Notes: generated by a model not told the origin, from the sequence alone. A DNA stretch of 64,000 nucleotides from Truepera sp. (GCA_032027045.1 JAVSMU010000001.1:404390-468389); one strand, 5' to 3'. Positions 17,026 to 24,920 are shown, counted from the stretch's first letter. Numbers and translations: made by a program.

Positions 17026-17464
17026 AAGAACTCCTAGCGCCTCCTCGTGGGCGGAGGTCGCGGTTGATGTAGGGGTGGCTTCTGGCCCACGCCCCTTCGG
17101 CTTCAAGTGGTTCGGGGATCGCGGCGTGACGCCCTACCAGTAGAGGTGAGGGCGCTTCGTGAGGGGCGGCGGGGCTCATTTGTCCGTGGTGCTGGGCTCA
17201 GAGTCCCGCCTGGCGAGGTGGTTAGTTGCTGACGAGCTATGTCTGATATGGCTTCGTGGCGGCCTGATGAAGTCCTCTCGTGCGACCCGAGTTGGGTGGG
17301 CTGCGGCTGCGTTGGGTTCTGTCGGGTGGGGAGCGAAGGGTGCGAGGCTCGTGGCCGCGCGTTCTTCAAGGTTAGTCGGGGCTGCTCAGAGCTTGTTTTC
17401 GCGTTCCCTGTTGAAAGTTCGCGTTCCGTGTTGACAGCTCGGCCTGCGCGAGCAAGAGTGGCTT
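17026..17464. promoter_or_regulatory. Divergent control region between xis-like gene and zinc-ribbon/HTH gene
   Basis: This 439-base spacer separates minus-strand xis/DUF3987 from the plus-strand gene at 17465. No convincing gene is present. It contains two 20-base tandem repeats at 17398-17437 and T-rich stretches near 17394-17400, making it the likely switch region of the element. Confidence 0.45.
17398..17437 (+). repeat. Two tandem 20-base repeats, probable operators
   Basis: TTCGCGTTCCCTGTTGAAAG (17398-17417) is followed directly by a second copy differing at two positions (17418-17437, ending GTGTTGACAG). Each copy contains a TTGAMA hexamer that could act as a -35 element. The 20-base period places proteins on the same face of the helix two turns apart. 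The gene starting at 17465 codes for a DNA-binding protein, so autoregulation is plausible. Confidence 0.55.
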
Positions 17465-18076
17465 GTGGCGGGCGACTTCGAGTACATCCAGCCTTCAGGT
17501 CAGGCCTGCCTCAACCCGGCTTGCTCTTACTTCGAGGTGACCGGTCAAGGAAACATCCAACGCTTTGGAGTCACGGAGCGCCGCGTGCAGCGCTTCCGCT
17601 GCAAAAAGTGTCGGAAGACGTTTACCGAGTTGGCCGGAACGCCGATGCACCGACTGCGCCATGACGAAGCCACGGTGGTCGAGGCTGCAACCAAGGTCTT
17701 GTTGGGTGCGCAGTCGATCAGTGATACGGCTCGCGAGTACGGTGTGCCCTACTCGACAGTGAAGCGTTGGGTGGACGTGGTGCGTCCATACAGCGACCTG
17801 ACCGACCAGGTCGAGTTGGTCCTGAATCGGCGCATGCGGGCCGTAGCCTGGAGGTTGGCTGTCCTGGAGCATGCTCTTTCGCTGGGCCTGTTGACTCGGG
17901 CTCGGTATGACCTGGCGACGGATCACATCACCGAAGGTTCTGAGGACGGCGCTGCTGTCTTTGCGGACGTTCTACGTGAACTGGTGACTATGCACGGCGA
18001 TCTAGCGAAGCTGGGCGCGGCCGTGCGCGAGGAGTACGAAGCAACGCTGCGTGACCTAACCCGTCCAAGCCACTGA
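17465..18076 (+). CDS. Zinc-ribbon / helix-turn-helix protein (IS1-like transposase N-terminal type)
   Basis: A 203-residue protein. It has a four-cysteine zinc ribbon (Cys15, Cys20, Cys46, Cys49; CLNPAC and CKKCRKTF) followed by an HTH (about 78-103: LGAQSISDTAREYGVPYSTVKRWV). This is the DNA-recognition unit found at the N-terminus of IS1/IS1595-type transposases. No DDE catalytic domain follows; the last ~95 residues are helical. It may be a domesticated DNA-binding regulator, or a remnant that kept an intact frame. It starts at a GTG just after tandem operator-like repeats and is the only early plus-strand gene in this half of the element. Confidence 0.7.
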   Translation: MAGDFEYIQPSGQACLNPACSYFEVTGQGNIQRFGVTERRVQRFRCKKCRKTFTELAGTPMHRLRHDEATVVEAATKVLLGAQSISDTAREYGVPYSTVKRWVDVVRPYSDLTDQVELVLNRRMRAVAWRLAVLEHALSLGLLTRARYDLATDHITEGSEDGAAVFADVLRELVTMHGDLAKLGAAVREEYEATLRDLTRPSH

Positions 18077-18093
18077 GTAAGGCGGCAGAGAAG

Positions 18094-18756
18094 TCAGGCG
18101 GCTCGTGGGTCTTGCAGTTCACGGGCGGCTGACCAGACGATGCGAGCTTCGCGCTCCTCAAGGGCGGCGAGGTCGGGTACTTCTCTACCGAGCACGCTCG
18201 TGGCGTAAGCGAGTTGGTCTCGTCGCGCTACGCCGAGCTTGGCAAGCTCCTTCTGCATGAGGGCGGCGCGTTTCGGGCCGATGGCGTCGCTTACCAGCTC
18301 CCGGCTCTGGGGCGCACGCTGCGGTGCTGCGAGCGTGGGTGATCCCTTGAGCTGCTTGGTGTTGGCGTCGTAGTCGACCCACTGGGTGGGTAGCGAGTAG
18401 AGGTAGCGGCCGAGCCCGAACTTGGTGCAGGCTCGCTTGAAGGCTTGCGCTTCGGCGCTGGTGCCGGCGATGTCGGGGTTGCTGTCGCCGCTTTCGCCGG
18501 TGCTGCTTCTGGTGACGTCGAGGATGGTGAGGTGGCAGATGAGTCGGTGTTCGCCCCAGGGGGTGAACTGGACGTGCCACTCTCCGGGCACGAGTAGGTT
18601 GAGGCGGTCTTCGTAGGCGCGTGGGTCGGCGTAGGCGAGGGCGATGGCTTTGGTCTTGTCGCGGTTGGTGGCTCCGGCGCGGTACTTGATCTCGCTGGCG
18701 TCGAACGGTTCGGCGAGGCGTTGGAGCAGGTTGTGCCAGTCGATGTTGTCGTTCAT
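18094..18756 (-). CDS. Rad52/Rad22-family (DdrA-like) single-strand annealing protein
   Basis: A 220-residue protein whose N-terminal ~130 residues match the Rad52/DdrA annealing fold: EIKYRAGATNRDKTKAIALA, YEDRLNLLVPGEWHVQF, and the hallmark AEAQAFKRACTKFGLGRYLYSLPTQWVDYD. Such proteins bind single-stranded DNA and anneal complementary strands. In phages they act as recombinases, and in Deinococcus DdrA protects DNA ends. Here it sits in the recombination module of a mobile element, so an annealing role in element replication is more likely than host radiation repair. The C-terminal ~60 residues (SDAIGPKRAALMQKELAKLGV) look like a separate helical domain. Confidence 0.82.
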   Translation of the reverse strand: MNDNIDWHNLLQRLAEPFDASEIKYRAGATNRDKTKAIALAYADPRAYEDRLNLLVPGEWHVQFTPWGEHRLICHLTILDVTRSSTGESGDSNPDIAGTSAEAQAFKRACTKFGLGRYLYSLPTQWVDYDANTKQLKGSPTLAAPQRAPQSRELVSDAIGPKRAALMQKELAKLGVARRDQLAYATSVLGREVPDLAALEEREARIVWSAARELQDPRAA

Positions 18757-18776
18757 GGCGCTCCTTTCAGGGGCGG

Positions 18777-19232
18777 TTAGTAGATGCGCGGCCTGCGGTG
18801 GCCCGTGGGCGGTGTGGTGGGTTCGAGCAGCTGGGCGTTGTTTAGCGCCGCCTCTAGTTCGACGGTGATGGGGTGCTTGCTGCTGAGTTCGTTCTCGACC
18901 TCGCTAAGTAGGTCTTCGAGCGCCTGATAGTTGGCGGGAGTGACGGGGAGCTTGTGGCCTTGTGTGAGGCGCTGTAGGTGGAGGCGTTGGCTGGGGGTGA
19001 GGGCTCGTAGGTGTTGCCGGACGGCGTTGGTGGGGCTGCTGCCGTCGTCGTTGCGGCCGGTCCCGTGACAGTCGTCGCAGGGTTCTTGGCGTTCGGTGGG
19101 GAGGTAGTTGCCGTGGTAGGTGCTGTAGTAGCCGGGGCCGCCGACGTAGACGAGGTAGCCGTCGCCTTGGCAGGTGTAGCACCAAGGAATGTCGGGCTTC
19201 TCGCTCAGTAGGTCAGTGAGAGTGAGGGTCAT
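18777..19232 (-). CDS. Small protein with two DnaJ-type CxxCxGxG zinc motifs
   Basis: A 151-residue protein. CYTCQGDG (Cys18, Cys21) and CDDCHGTG (Cys52, Cys55) form the two halves of a DnaJ-like zinc finger, separated by a Gly/Tyr-rich loop. The rest is helical (TPSQRLHLQRLTQG). There is no J domain. It lies 20 bases before the Rad52-type gene and is coupled to the upstream gene at 19229 by an ATGA overlap. Its function is unknown; a zinc-stabilised single-strand DNA or protein-binding accessory role fits the neighbourhood. Confidence 0.65.
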   Translation of the reverse strand: MTLTLTDLLSEKPDIPWCYTCQGDGYLVYVGGPGYYSTYHGNYLPTERQEPCDDCHGTGRNDDGSSPTNAVRQHLRALTPSQRLHLQRLTQGHKLPVTPANYQALEDLLSEVENELSSKHPITVELEAALNNAQLLEPTTPPTGHRRPRIY

Positions 19233-19567
19233 GCGGCTAGCTCTCCTTTCGTGCTGGTGGCGCGTACGCGGCCTTCGAGGTCGGTGATGGGGGCGTGGAA
19301 CCGCTTGATGCTGATGAGGCGTGCGGCGTCTTGGTGGAGTGAAGCCGTGAGGGTGAAGCCGTAGTGGTGCAGGAGGCGGTCGACGGCGATGAGCGGTTCG
19401 GGGTTGGTGATGGTGAGGCAGGCGAGCTTGAGGCTGTCGGCCTTGGTCTCGTGGAGGGTCAGGGCGGTCCTGGCGGCGAGGTCGGCTAGTAGCGCGTCGA
19501 CCTGGTGGCCTTCAGGGCAGGTGGTGAGGGCGTGGATGAGGGCGCGGAAGAGTTGCGGGAGGGTCAT
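19229..19567 (-). CDS. Hypothetical protein of the recombination module
   Basis: A 112-residue soluble protein that I do not recognise. It has helical N-terminal sequence (LPQLFRALIHALTTCPEGHQVDALLADLAARTALTL) and a later strand-rich part. Its stop overlaps the start of the DnaJ-motif gene (ATGA), so the two are translated together with the Rad52-type gene. An AGGAGCCAG ribosome site precedes the ATG. No domain or motif points to a function. Confidence 0.6.
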   Translation of the reverse strand: MTLPQLFRALIHALTTCPEGHQVDALLADLAARTALTLHETKADSLKLACLTITNPEPLIAVDRLLHHYGFTLTASLHQDAARLISIKRFHAPITDLEGRVRATSTKGELAA

Positions 19568-19588
19568 GTCTGGCTCCTAAAGCGAAGG

Positions 19589-19619
19589 AGCGCCAGGACC
19601 TTAGTGGATCGCTGGCGCT
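19589..19619 (-). other. Intergenic hairpin upstream of the 19567 start
   Basis: AGCGCCAG (19589-19596) pairs with CTGGCGCT (19612-19619), with further partial pairing inside. On the minus strand it lies between the ardC-like stop and the start of the next gene, followed by CCTTCGCTTTAGG. A short frame preceded by AAAGGAGC sits between the ardC-like stop and the hairpin. It could be an attenuator or mRNA-stabilising stem. Confidence 0.4.
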
Positions 19620-19686
19620 AGTGGGAGTTCGGGTTGTAGGCGGCTCCAGTTGGTGAGTTGGTCAGGCTGGTGCTCCTTTCTGCTGG

Positions 19687-20592
19687 TCAACTGCTGACGA
19701 AGGTGAGTGGCGGGCGTTTGGACGCCTGCCCGGAGGACGTGGACGGGTTGGTGGGTTCCGCTTTTGGCTCGGTGCTGGCGGCGTCGGGGTCGGCCGTCAG
19801 TTGTTCGAGGATCTGGTCGGCGGCTTTGCTGGCTCGGTCTCCGGCTTGGATGAGGTCTTCGAGGCTGTCGGTCCAGCTGGCGAGGTAGGCGAAGGAGTAG
19901 GTGCTGGTGTCGATGCCGATTGCGTTGGCTACGAGGAAGGCGGTTGTTTCGGCCTCCAGCTCGGCGCCGTGGCGGTTCTCGCTGCCGCTGTGCAGGAGCA
20001 TGTGCGCCGCCTCGTGGCATAGGGTCTTGAAGGCTTGGGTGTGGCTGAGGCCCGGCCGGATGGCGATGTGCTTGTCGGCTGGCCGGTAGACGCCGAGGGC
20101 GTGTTCGTGCTGGAAGTCCCAGCTGACGCGGACGCCTTTGCTGGCGCAGAACATGGCGAGGCGGAAGTGGAGTCCGGCGAGCTTTACCTGAGCTTCTGGC
20201 GTGTCCGTGAGCAGGCGGGGGCTGTCGCGTTGTGGGATGGGTTCGCCGTCGGTCTGGGCGAGGTCGAAGACGTAGACGGTCTTGAAGCCGACGAGGTTGA
20301 GCTGGTCGTGGTCGTCAGGATCGCGGACGAGTAGCGGCGCGAGGATTGCGATGCCCTTCTCGCCTTTGCGGACGAAGCGGTTGCTGGCCTGCCAGGTGCG
20401 GTACCCGGCGACGAGCTGCGCGTCGGGGCGCTGGGCGAGGATCAGGAGGGTGTTCATGTAGCTGTAGTTGTGGAAGCGCTGGCGGAACTGCAGGGCTCTC
20501 TTCCAGCCGTCGCTGGTCATGAGGTCGGTGACTCCCTTGTGGAGAATGTCGAGAGCTGCCTGTTTGTTGTCCTGCTTGGCGGTGGTGGTCAT
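19687..20592 (-). CDS. ArdC-like antirestriction protein with zincin domain
   Basis: A 301-residue protein. The N-terminal domain is the ArdC-N ssDNA-binding type (TSDGWKRALQFRQRFHNYSYMNTLLIL, then GYRTWQASNRFVRKGEKGIAIL). The C-terminal part is a zincin with HEAAH at 193-197 and a downstream acidic helix (ELEAETTAFLVA) supplying Glu ligands. The tail is Pro/Ser-rich. ArdC proteins on plasmids protect incoming single-stranded DNA from restriction and can cleave protein targets. It faces a restriction-modification pair on the same element, which would matter when the element enters a host with other restriction systems. Confidence 0.82.
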   Translation of the reverse strand: MTTTAKQDNKQAALDILHKGVTDLMTSDGWKRALQFRQRFHNYSYMNTLLILAQRPDAQLVAGYRTWQASNRFVRKGEKGIAILAPLLVRDPDDHDQLNLVGFKTVYVFDLAQTDGEPIPQRDSPRLLTDTPEAQVKLAGLHFRLAMFCASKGVRVSWDFQHEHALGVYRPADKHIAIRPGLSHTQAFKTLCHEAAHMLLHSGSENRHGAELEAETTAFLVANAIGIDTSTYSFAYLASWTDSLEDLIQAGDRASKAADQILEQLTADPDAASTEPKAEPTNPSTSSGQASKRPPLTFVSS

Positions 20593-20610
20593 GGCGTGCT
20601 CCTAAACGAG

Positions 20611-20642
20611 AAAAGCCCCGACCTTCGTTAGAAGATCGGGGC
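20611..20642 (-). terminator. Terminator or attenuator upstream of ardC-like gene
   Basis: GCCCCGA (20615-20621) pairs with TCGGGGC (20636-20642); after one mismatch CTTC pairs with GAAG around a GTTA loop. Read on the minus strand the stem is followed by TTTTCTCG, so it has the form of a rho-independent terminator. It lies in the ardC-like 5' leader, 18 bases before the start codon, which suggests attenuation. Confidence 0.55.
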
Positions 20643-20743
20643 GGTCTTGTGGTTGCTGGCTGGTGGCTGGAGAGGGGCGACGGTCTACAAGTCTGCTGCT
20701 CCTTTCAGTCTGTGGTGGGCGTTGGGGTTCATGCCTGTGGCAT

Positions 20744-20771
20744 GAGAAAGCCCGCCGTTAGGCGGGTTCTC
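20744..20771 (-). terminator. Second hairpin in the ardC-like upstream region
   Basis: CCCGCC (20751-20756) pairs with GGCGGG (20761-20766) around GTTA, extended by weaker pairs to GAG/CTC. On the minus strand it is followed by CTTTCTC. It has the same GTTA/TAAC tetraloop as the hairpin at 20611-20642. Confidence 0.45.
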
Positions 20772-21003
20772 GGGTGGGATGCAACTGAGTGATGGCGGCG
20801 CTAGTGCCGGCGCTGCTAGGTTTCGAGTTTCCTATTTCGATCGCGACACGAAGCTGACAGGGGGAGGGGGGTCTAACAACCCCGCGGATACTCAAGTGTT
20901 GGGGGGCTACCCGGACCAGGAGGAGGGGGTACTTCTCAGAAGGCAGTACAGCCAGGCGGCCTTTGGCGGCGACAGAAGTCGGCCTTTTCCGCCCGGTCTG
21001 GTT

Positions 21004-21032
21004 TTGCTGCACCTTTCACGCCCAGCTATATA
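21004..21032 (+). promoter_or_regulatory. Promoter of the TIR/SEFIR gene
   Basis: TTGCTG (21004-21009), a 17-base spacer and TATATA (21027-21032) form a sigma-70-type promoter 42 bases before the ATG at 21075. Confidence 0.55.
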
Positions 21033-21074
21033 CACAGACAAGCATCTGACCTGGGGAGTGGGTACGATAGGCCT

Positions 21075-21998
21075 ATGCCACCTAAGGCGTTCATTTCGTA
21101 TGCCTGGGAGTCGGAAGAGTTGCGTTCGTGGGTTCGTGACTTGGCTACCCGGTTCCGAGGAGATGGTGTTGACGTCACTCTGGACCAGTGGCATCTGGCG
21201 CCGGGTGACCAGTTGCCTCAGTTCATGGAAGAGGCAGTCAGAACCAACGACTTTGTCCTCATCGTGTGCACCCCCACATACAAGGCTAAGTCCGACTCTC
21301 GTCAGGGTGGCGTCGGATACGAGGGCGACATCATGACGGCAGAGGTAATGGCCGACAGGCAGCACAGGAAGTTCATTCCCTTACTGCGTATAGGCGAGTG
21401 GGCCGAGAGCGCACCGTCGTGGCTTCGAGGGAAGTACTTCGTTGATATGCGAAGTGGCGCCGCTGAAACCGGTTATTCGGACTTGCTAGCAACGATCCTC
21501 GGTACCCGCCAGCAAGCCCCGCCTGTGGTCGTTCAGAAGCGGCCAGATGGAAGTCAGCGCACGGCTCCCTCGCAGCCGGCTAACGCAGATGAGCCCATGC
21601 GCATCGTCGGCGTTATCGTGGATGAGGTAACCCAACCGACGCTCGATGGAAGTCCCGGAAGTGGACTTTACAGAGTTCCGTTCCGACTTTCGAGGGCGCC
21701 CTCAGTCGAGTGGTCACGGCTCTTCGTGGAGGCTTGGAACCGCCCCCCGCGCTGGACTTCTATGCATCGTCCTGGTATCGCGCGAGTGGTAGGAGACAAG
21801 GTGCTCCTTGATGGGACCACTATGGACGAGGTAAGGCGATACCATCGGGATACGCTTGTCCTTGCCGTTGAGCAAGCAAACGCTGGCCTGCGACGCCTTG
21901 AGGAGCGCCGCAAACTGGCGCAAGAGCAGGAGCAGCGGAAGCGAGAGGAACACGAGGCGCAAGTCCAGAAGTTGGCTAACGAGATTACCTTCGACTAG
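21075..21998 (+). CDS. TIR/SEFIR-domain protein with unknown C-terminal domain
   Basis: A 307-residue protein. Residues 1-145 form a SEFIR-type TIR domain: KAFISYAWESEELRSWVRDLATRF, DVTLDQWHLAPGDQLPQFMEEAV, DFVLIVCTPTYKAK and GGVGYEGDIMTAEVM. Glu83 in GYEGDI is a candidate catalytic residue if the domain is an NADase. A Pro/Ser/Ala linker (about 155-180) leads to a second domain (about 183-270: YRVPFRLSRAPSVEWSRLFVEAWNRPPRW) that I do not recognise. The end is a coiled coil (ERRKLAQEQEQRKREEHEAQVQKLAN). Bacterial TIR proteins often act in anti-phage defence by depleting NAD or making a nucleotide signal. It has its own promoter, and no obvious effector partner lies beside it apart from the restriction genes. 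Confidence 0.85.
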   Translation: MPPKAFISYAWESEELRSWVRDLATRFRGDGVDVTLDQWHLAPGDQLPQFMEEAVRTNDFVLIVCTPTYKAKSDSRQGGVGYEGDIMTAEVMADRQHRKFIPLLRIGEWAESAPSWLRGKYFVDMRSGAAETGYSDLLATILGTRQQAPPVVVQKRPDGSQRTAPSQPANADEPMRIVGVIVDEVTQPTLDGSPGSGLYRVPFRLSRAPSVEWSRLFVEAWNRPPRWTSMHRPGIARVVGDKVLLDGTTMDEVRRYHRDTLVLAVEQANAGLRRLEERRKLAQEQEQRKREEHEAQVQKLANEITFD

Positions 21999-22283
21999 GA
22001 AACAGCGCGTCCTATTCGGCATGTAACGGTAGGTAGCGATAGGCGGCAAGTTCCGCAGTTGTTGCTCACAGGCAGACTCAGTGCGTGCGCTCGTTCCACG
22101 TGCCCGACGAAGCCTCTGTCCGTGCGAGATGTATCTTGGAGAAGGGTGTTTCTGTCCTTCTACTCCTGGGAGCCCGGCAACGCAACTCTCAGGCGGCCAC
22201 TTAGGTAGTTGCAGCCACCTGCGCTTCCTTGTCTACACGTCAAAGCCGACAAGATGGGTATGTGCAAAGGTCAAAGCACACAC

Positions 22284-24920
22284 TTACCTACTCGGGTCCA
22301 CTGCTATGAGAGCGGGCAACTTGGTTCGCCAGTCGTCCATCAGCACCAGTTCGCACTGGACGGTTGTTCCGTCGTCGGTGAGTAGTTCCATCTGTCCGGC
22401 TGGGACGGTCCTGTCCCACTGGAAAGCGCCAGTGAGCAGATCGAGCACGGCCGCCTTGTAGGTGGTGTCGTCGTTACCCCCGAGGTGGTCGCCTTTGGTT
22501 TCTAGTACGGTGATGCGGTTAGCGGTTCCATCGGGTCGTGCGGCGAAGATGAAGTCGGGGTAGATCTTGCCGCGCCGCCAGCCCTGCACGTAGTACTGGT
22601 TACGGGCGACGTTGCGGTGCCACCAGTTGAGGGTTTCTTCGGCGTCAAGGTAGACGGCTACGTCGCGCTCGTCAGGGTTGAAGTCGGCGGCGTACTGAGG
22701 AGCGAAGAGGCTCTTCTGCAGGGGGCCACCGTCGAGCCCTACGACTTGCGGGGCGTTCTCGGGCTCGGTTGTGACGGAGGTAGTCGGCATGCGCCAGGTG
22801 GCGCCGTCGGCGCGGAGGCGGAACTGCACGTTGCCACAGGAGACCTCGTGGCGGAATAGTTGTTCGGCTTTCTCGTCGCGCTTCTCGGCGAGGTACTTGC
22901 GGAGTTCACTGAGGATGAGACTGGAGAGCTGGCCGAGGCGTTCGTCGGTGAAACCGCACGCCCTGAGACCGTCCAAGAGTTTGCCGACGATGTCGCGGGC
23001 TATCCAGGCGTTCTGCACGATGTCGGAGGTGAGCCTGACCAGGTAGGCGGGGTCGAGGGCGTGCACGTTCTTGTTAGCTTCGACCCTCTCGGCGACGATG
23101 CGTTCTTGGCCTTCGGTGAGGGTGATGCGTTGCAGCTGGCTCTCGGCCGCCTGGAAGTTCGTTGGTATGCGAGCGACAAGAGGTCTTACGTCGAGGTCGG
23201 TCCAGTCGATCTGATAGAGGATGTCCGTGTCGTAGTCGAGCAGGCGGGCTTTGCCGCGCTCGATCTTGAGGACTCGGGGTAGGTAGATCTCGGTGGTTCG
23301 GAACTCAGCGCGGCGTGGGATGTTGCGGGGACCCTTTGTCGTGCTGCCCGTTTCGTCCTCCTGGCGGACTTCTCTTACCAAGTCGCCGAGGCCGCCTTCT
23401 TCCAGGCCGGTCTTGACAGCTTGGACGACGTCTGCGGTGGAGGCGTGGTGGGCGTAGACGTAGCACTCGTCAAGGGCTTTGACGTTGGTCTTCTCGGCGT
23501 GAGGCTGCCTGAGTATGCGGCCGACGAGCTGGGTCATGCTGTTGAGGCTGGAGCTGGCTGCTAGCGAGCAGAGGACGTAGGCGAAGGGGTTGTCCCAACC
23601 TTCTTGCAGCGCTTGCTTGGTGATGATGACGCGCACGCGGTTGGTGGGCGCGAGTAGGTCTTGGTTTTCAGGGTTGTTGAGGTCGTTGGTGTCGGCGGTC
23701 TTGATGGCGATCTCGGCGTCCGGGTCGAGCCCGGCTTGCGCGAGCCACTCTTTGACGTCGAGGGCGTGGATGTGGTTGCCGTCGCGTTGGTCTTGGCCGG
23801 TGCGTTCGACTTGGACGAGCATGATGGGGCGGATGTAGTTCCCGCCGTTCGCTCGGTGCTCTTGAGCTGCTTCTTGTAGACGGTTGAGCCGTTCGAGGGC
23901 AGTGTTTAGGGTGTTGCGCCAGTCGGCATCTTGGAGGGTGGCGAGGTTGAGGGGCATCTTGATCATGCCCTCGCGCAGCAGCTCGACTCCTAGGACGTCC
24001 ACGAGGACGTTGGCGTAGCGCGCCTCGCGGGGGTTTCTCCCGCCTCGCGCTGCGACGTCCACGGGAGTTGCGGTTAGTTCGAGGACGAAGGAGGGGTTGA
24101 AGCCGTAGAGCGTCCTGAACGCGAGGTCGCTGATGGCCCTGTGCCCTTCGTCCATAACGACGACGGGGCGGATGAGCCGGAGCGCGTTGCCGAGGGAGTC
24201 CTTGACCATCGGCCACATGCTTCCGGAGCCTGCGGCTGAGCTGTAGGCGTCGAGGTTCGGGGTGGCGTCGAGCGCGGCCTGGTGCGCGGCTTGATCGCCT
24301 TCTGGGGGGAAGAAGCCGTGGACGTCGCCGCGGTCCTGGAACATCTTGAGGGAGTCCTTGGTCTCGCGGTTAGCGGCTTGCAGCATGAGGACCATGACGC
24401 ACAGGTGCGTCTCGACGTCGCGAGCGTTGAGAGGATCGTTCTTCTCCATGATCTTCACGCGGCCCGCCGCTGAGCGGTCCAGCATCTGCCGGTACGGGTG
24501 CTCGCGGTCCTTGAGCTGCTTTAGGGTCTGCGTGTAGATAGCTTCGTTCGGGACGATCCAGAGCACGAAGCCGGAGTTCTGGCCGAGGTAACGGCCCATG
24601 ATCCGAGATAGCGAGGCGGTGGCAAGATAGGTTTTACCGCCGCCGGTGGGCACCTTGAGCACCACGTTAGGTACGCTGCGCCCGACGCCGTCCTTGCGAG
24701 GCGAGAAGGGGATGTTGGCGCGGGTGGCCGGCAGTTTGCCCGCCTGTTTCAGGGCTTCCCAGGCTCTCTCGGCGTGGTCTGGTACTTCCAGGCCGAGGTC
24801 TGGGTCTTGCTTGGCTAGATCGTGGACGCGGTCGGCGCGTTTCTTCTCGTCGATGAGGTGCGTCAGGTAGTCGTCAACGACGGTTAGGACTCGCGCTTGA
24901 TAGTCCAGGTCGCGTAGCAC
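22284..24920 (-). CDS. Type III restriction enzyme, Res subunit
   Basis: An 878-residue superfamily 2 helicase/translocase with a C-terminal nuclease. Walker A is VPTGGGKT (residues 90-97), the DEAD-box-like motif is VVMDEGHR, motif III is LTATPVD, and motif VI is MTQLVGRILRQP. The nuclease core is YPDFIFAARP...VLETKGDH (PD-x-ExK type) near residues 790-815. The start GTG follows the Mod stop by 2 bases. Length and order fit EcoP15I/EcoP1-type enzymes, which need two inversely oriented sites. All motifs look intact, so the system is probably active. Confidence 0.92.
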   Translation of the reverse strand: MLRDLDYQARVLTVVDDYLTHLIDEKKRADRVHDLAKQDPDLGLEVPDHAERAWEALKQAGKLPATRANIPFSPRKDGVGRSVPNVVLKVPTGGGKTYLATASLSRIMGRYLGQNSGFVLWIVPNEAIYTQTLKQLKDREHPYRQMLDRSAAGRVKIMEKNDPLNARDVETHLCVMVLMLQAANRETKDSLKMFQDRGDVHGFFPPEGDQAAHQAALDATPNLDAYSSAAGSGSMWPMVKDSLGNALRLIRPVVVMDEGHRAISDLAFRTLYGFNPSFVLELTATPVDVAARGGRNPREARYANVLVDVLGVELLREGMIKMPLNLATLQDADWRNTLNTALERLNRLQEAAQEHRANGGNYIRPIMLVQVERTGQDQRDGNHIHALDVKEWLAQAGLDPDAEIAIKTADTNDLNNPENQDLLAPTNRVRVIITKQALQEGWDNPFAYVLCSLAASSSLNSMTQLVGRILRQPHAEKTNVKALDECYVYAHHASTADVVQAVKTGLEEGGLGDLVREVRQEDETGSTTKGPRNIPRRAEFRTTEIYLPRVLKIERGKARLLDYDTDILYQIDWTDLDVRPLVARIPTNFQAAESQLQRITLTEGQERIVAERVEANKNVHALDPAYLVRLTSDIVQNAWIARDIVGKLLDGLRACGFTDERLGQLSSLILSELRKYLAEKRDEKAEQLFRHEVSCGNVQFRLRADGATWRMPTTSVTTEPENAPQVVGLDGGPLQKSLFAPQYAADFNPDERDVAVYLDAEETLNWWHRNVARNQYYVQGWRRGKIYPDFIFAARPDGTANRITVLETKGDHLGGNDDTTYKAAVLDLLTGAFQWDRTVPAGQMELLTDDGTTVQCELVLMDDWRTKLPALIAVDPSR

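Larger units (their letters stand above)
20593..21074. other. Non-coding spacer between ardC-like and TIR genes
   Basis: No gene is supported here. It contains two minus-strand hairpins (20611-20642 and 20744-20771), a 15-codon minus-strand frame (20685-20732) that overlaps a GAAAGGAGCA ribosome-site-like sequence, G-rich tracts near 20862-20873 and 20921-20929, and the plus-strand promoter of the TIR gene. Confidence 0.5.

Noticed and set aside
17465-18076. Calling the zinc-ribbon/HTH gene an insertion sequence
   Set aside because: No DDE catalytic domain and no terminal inverted repeats or target duplication were found around it.
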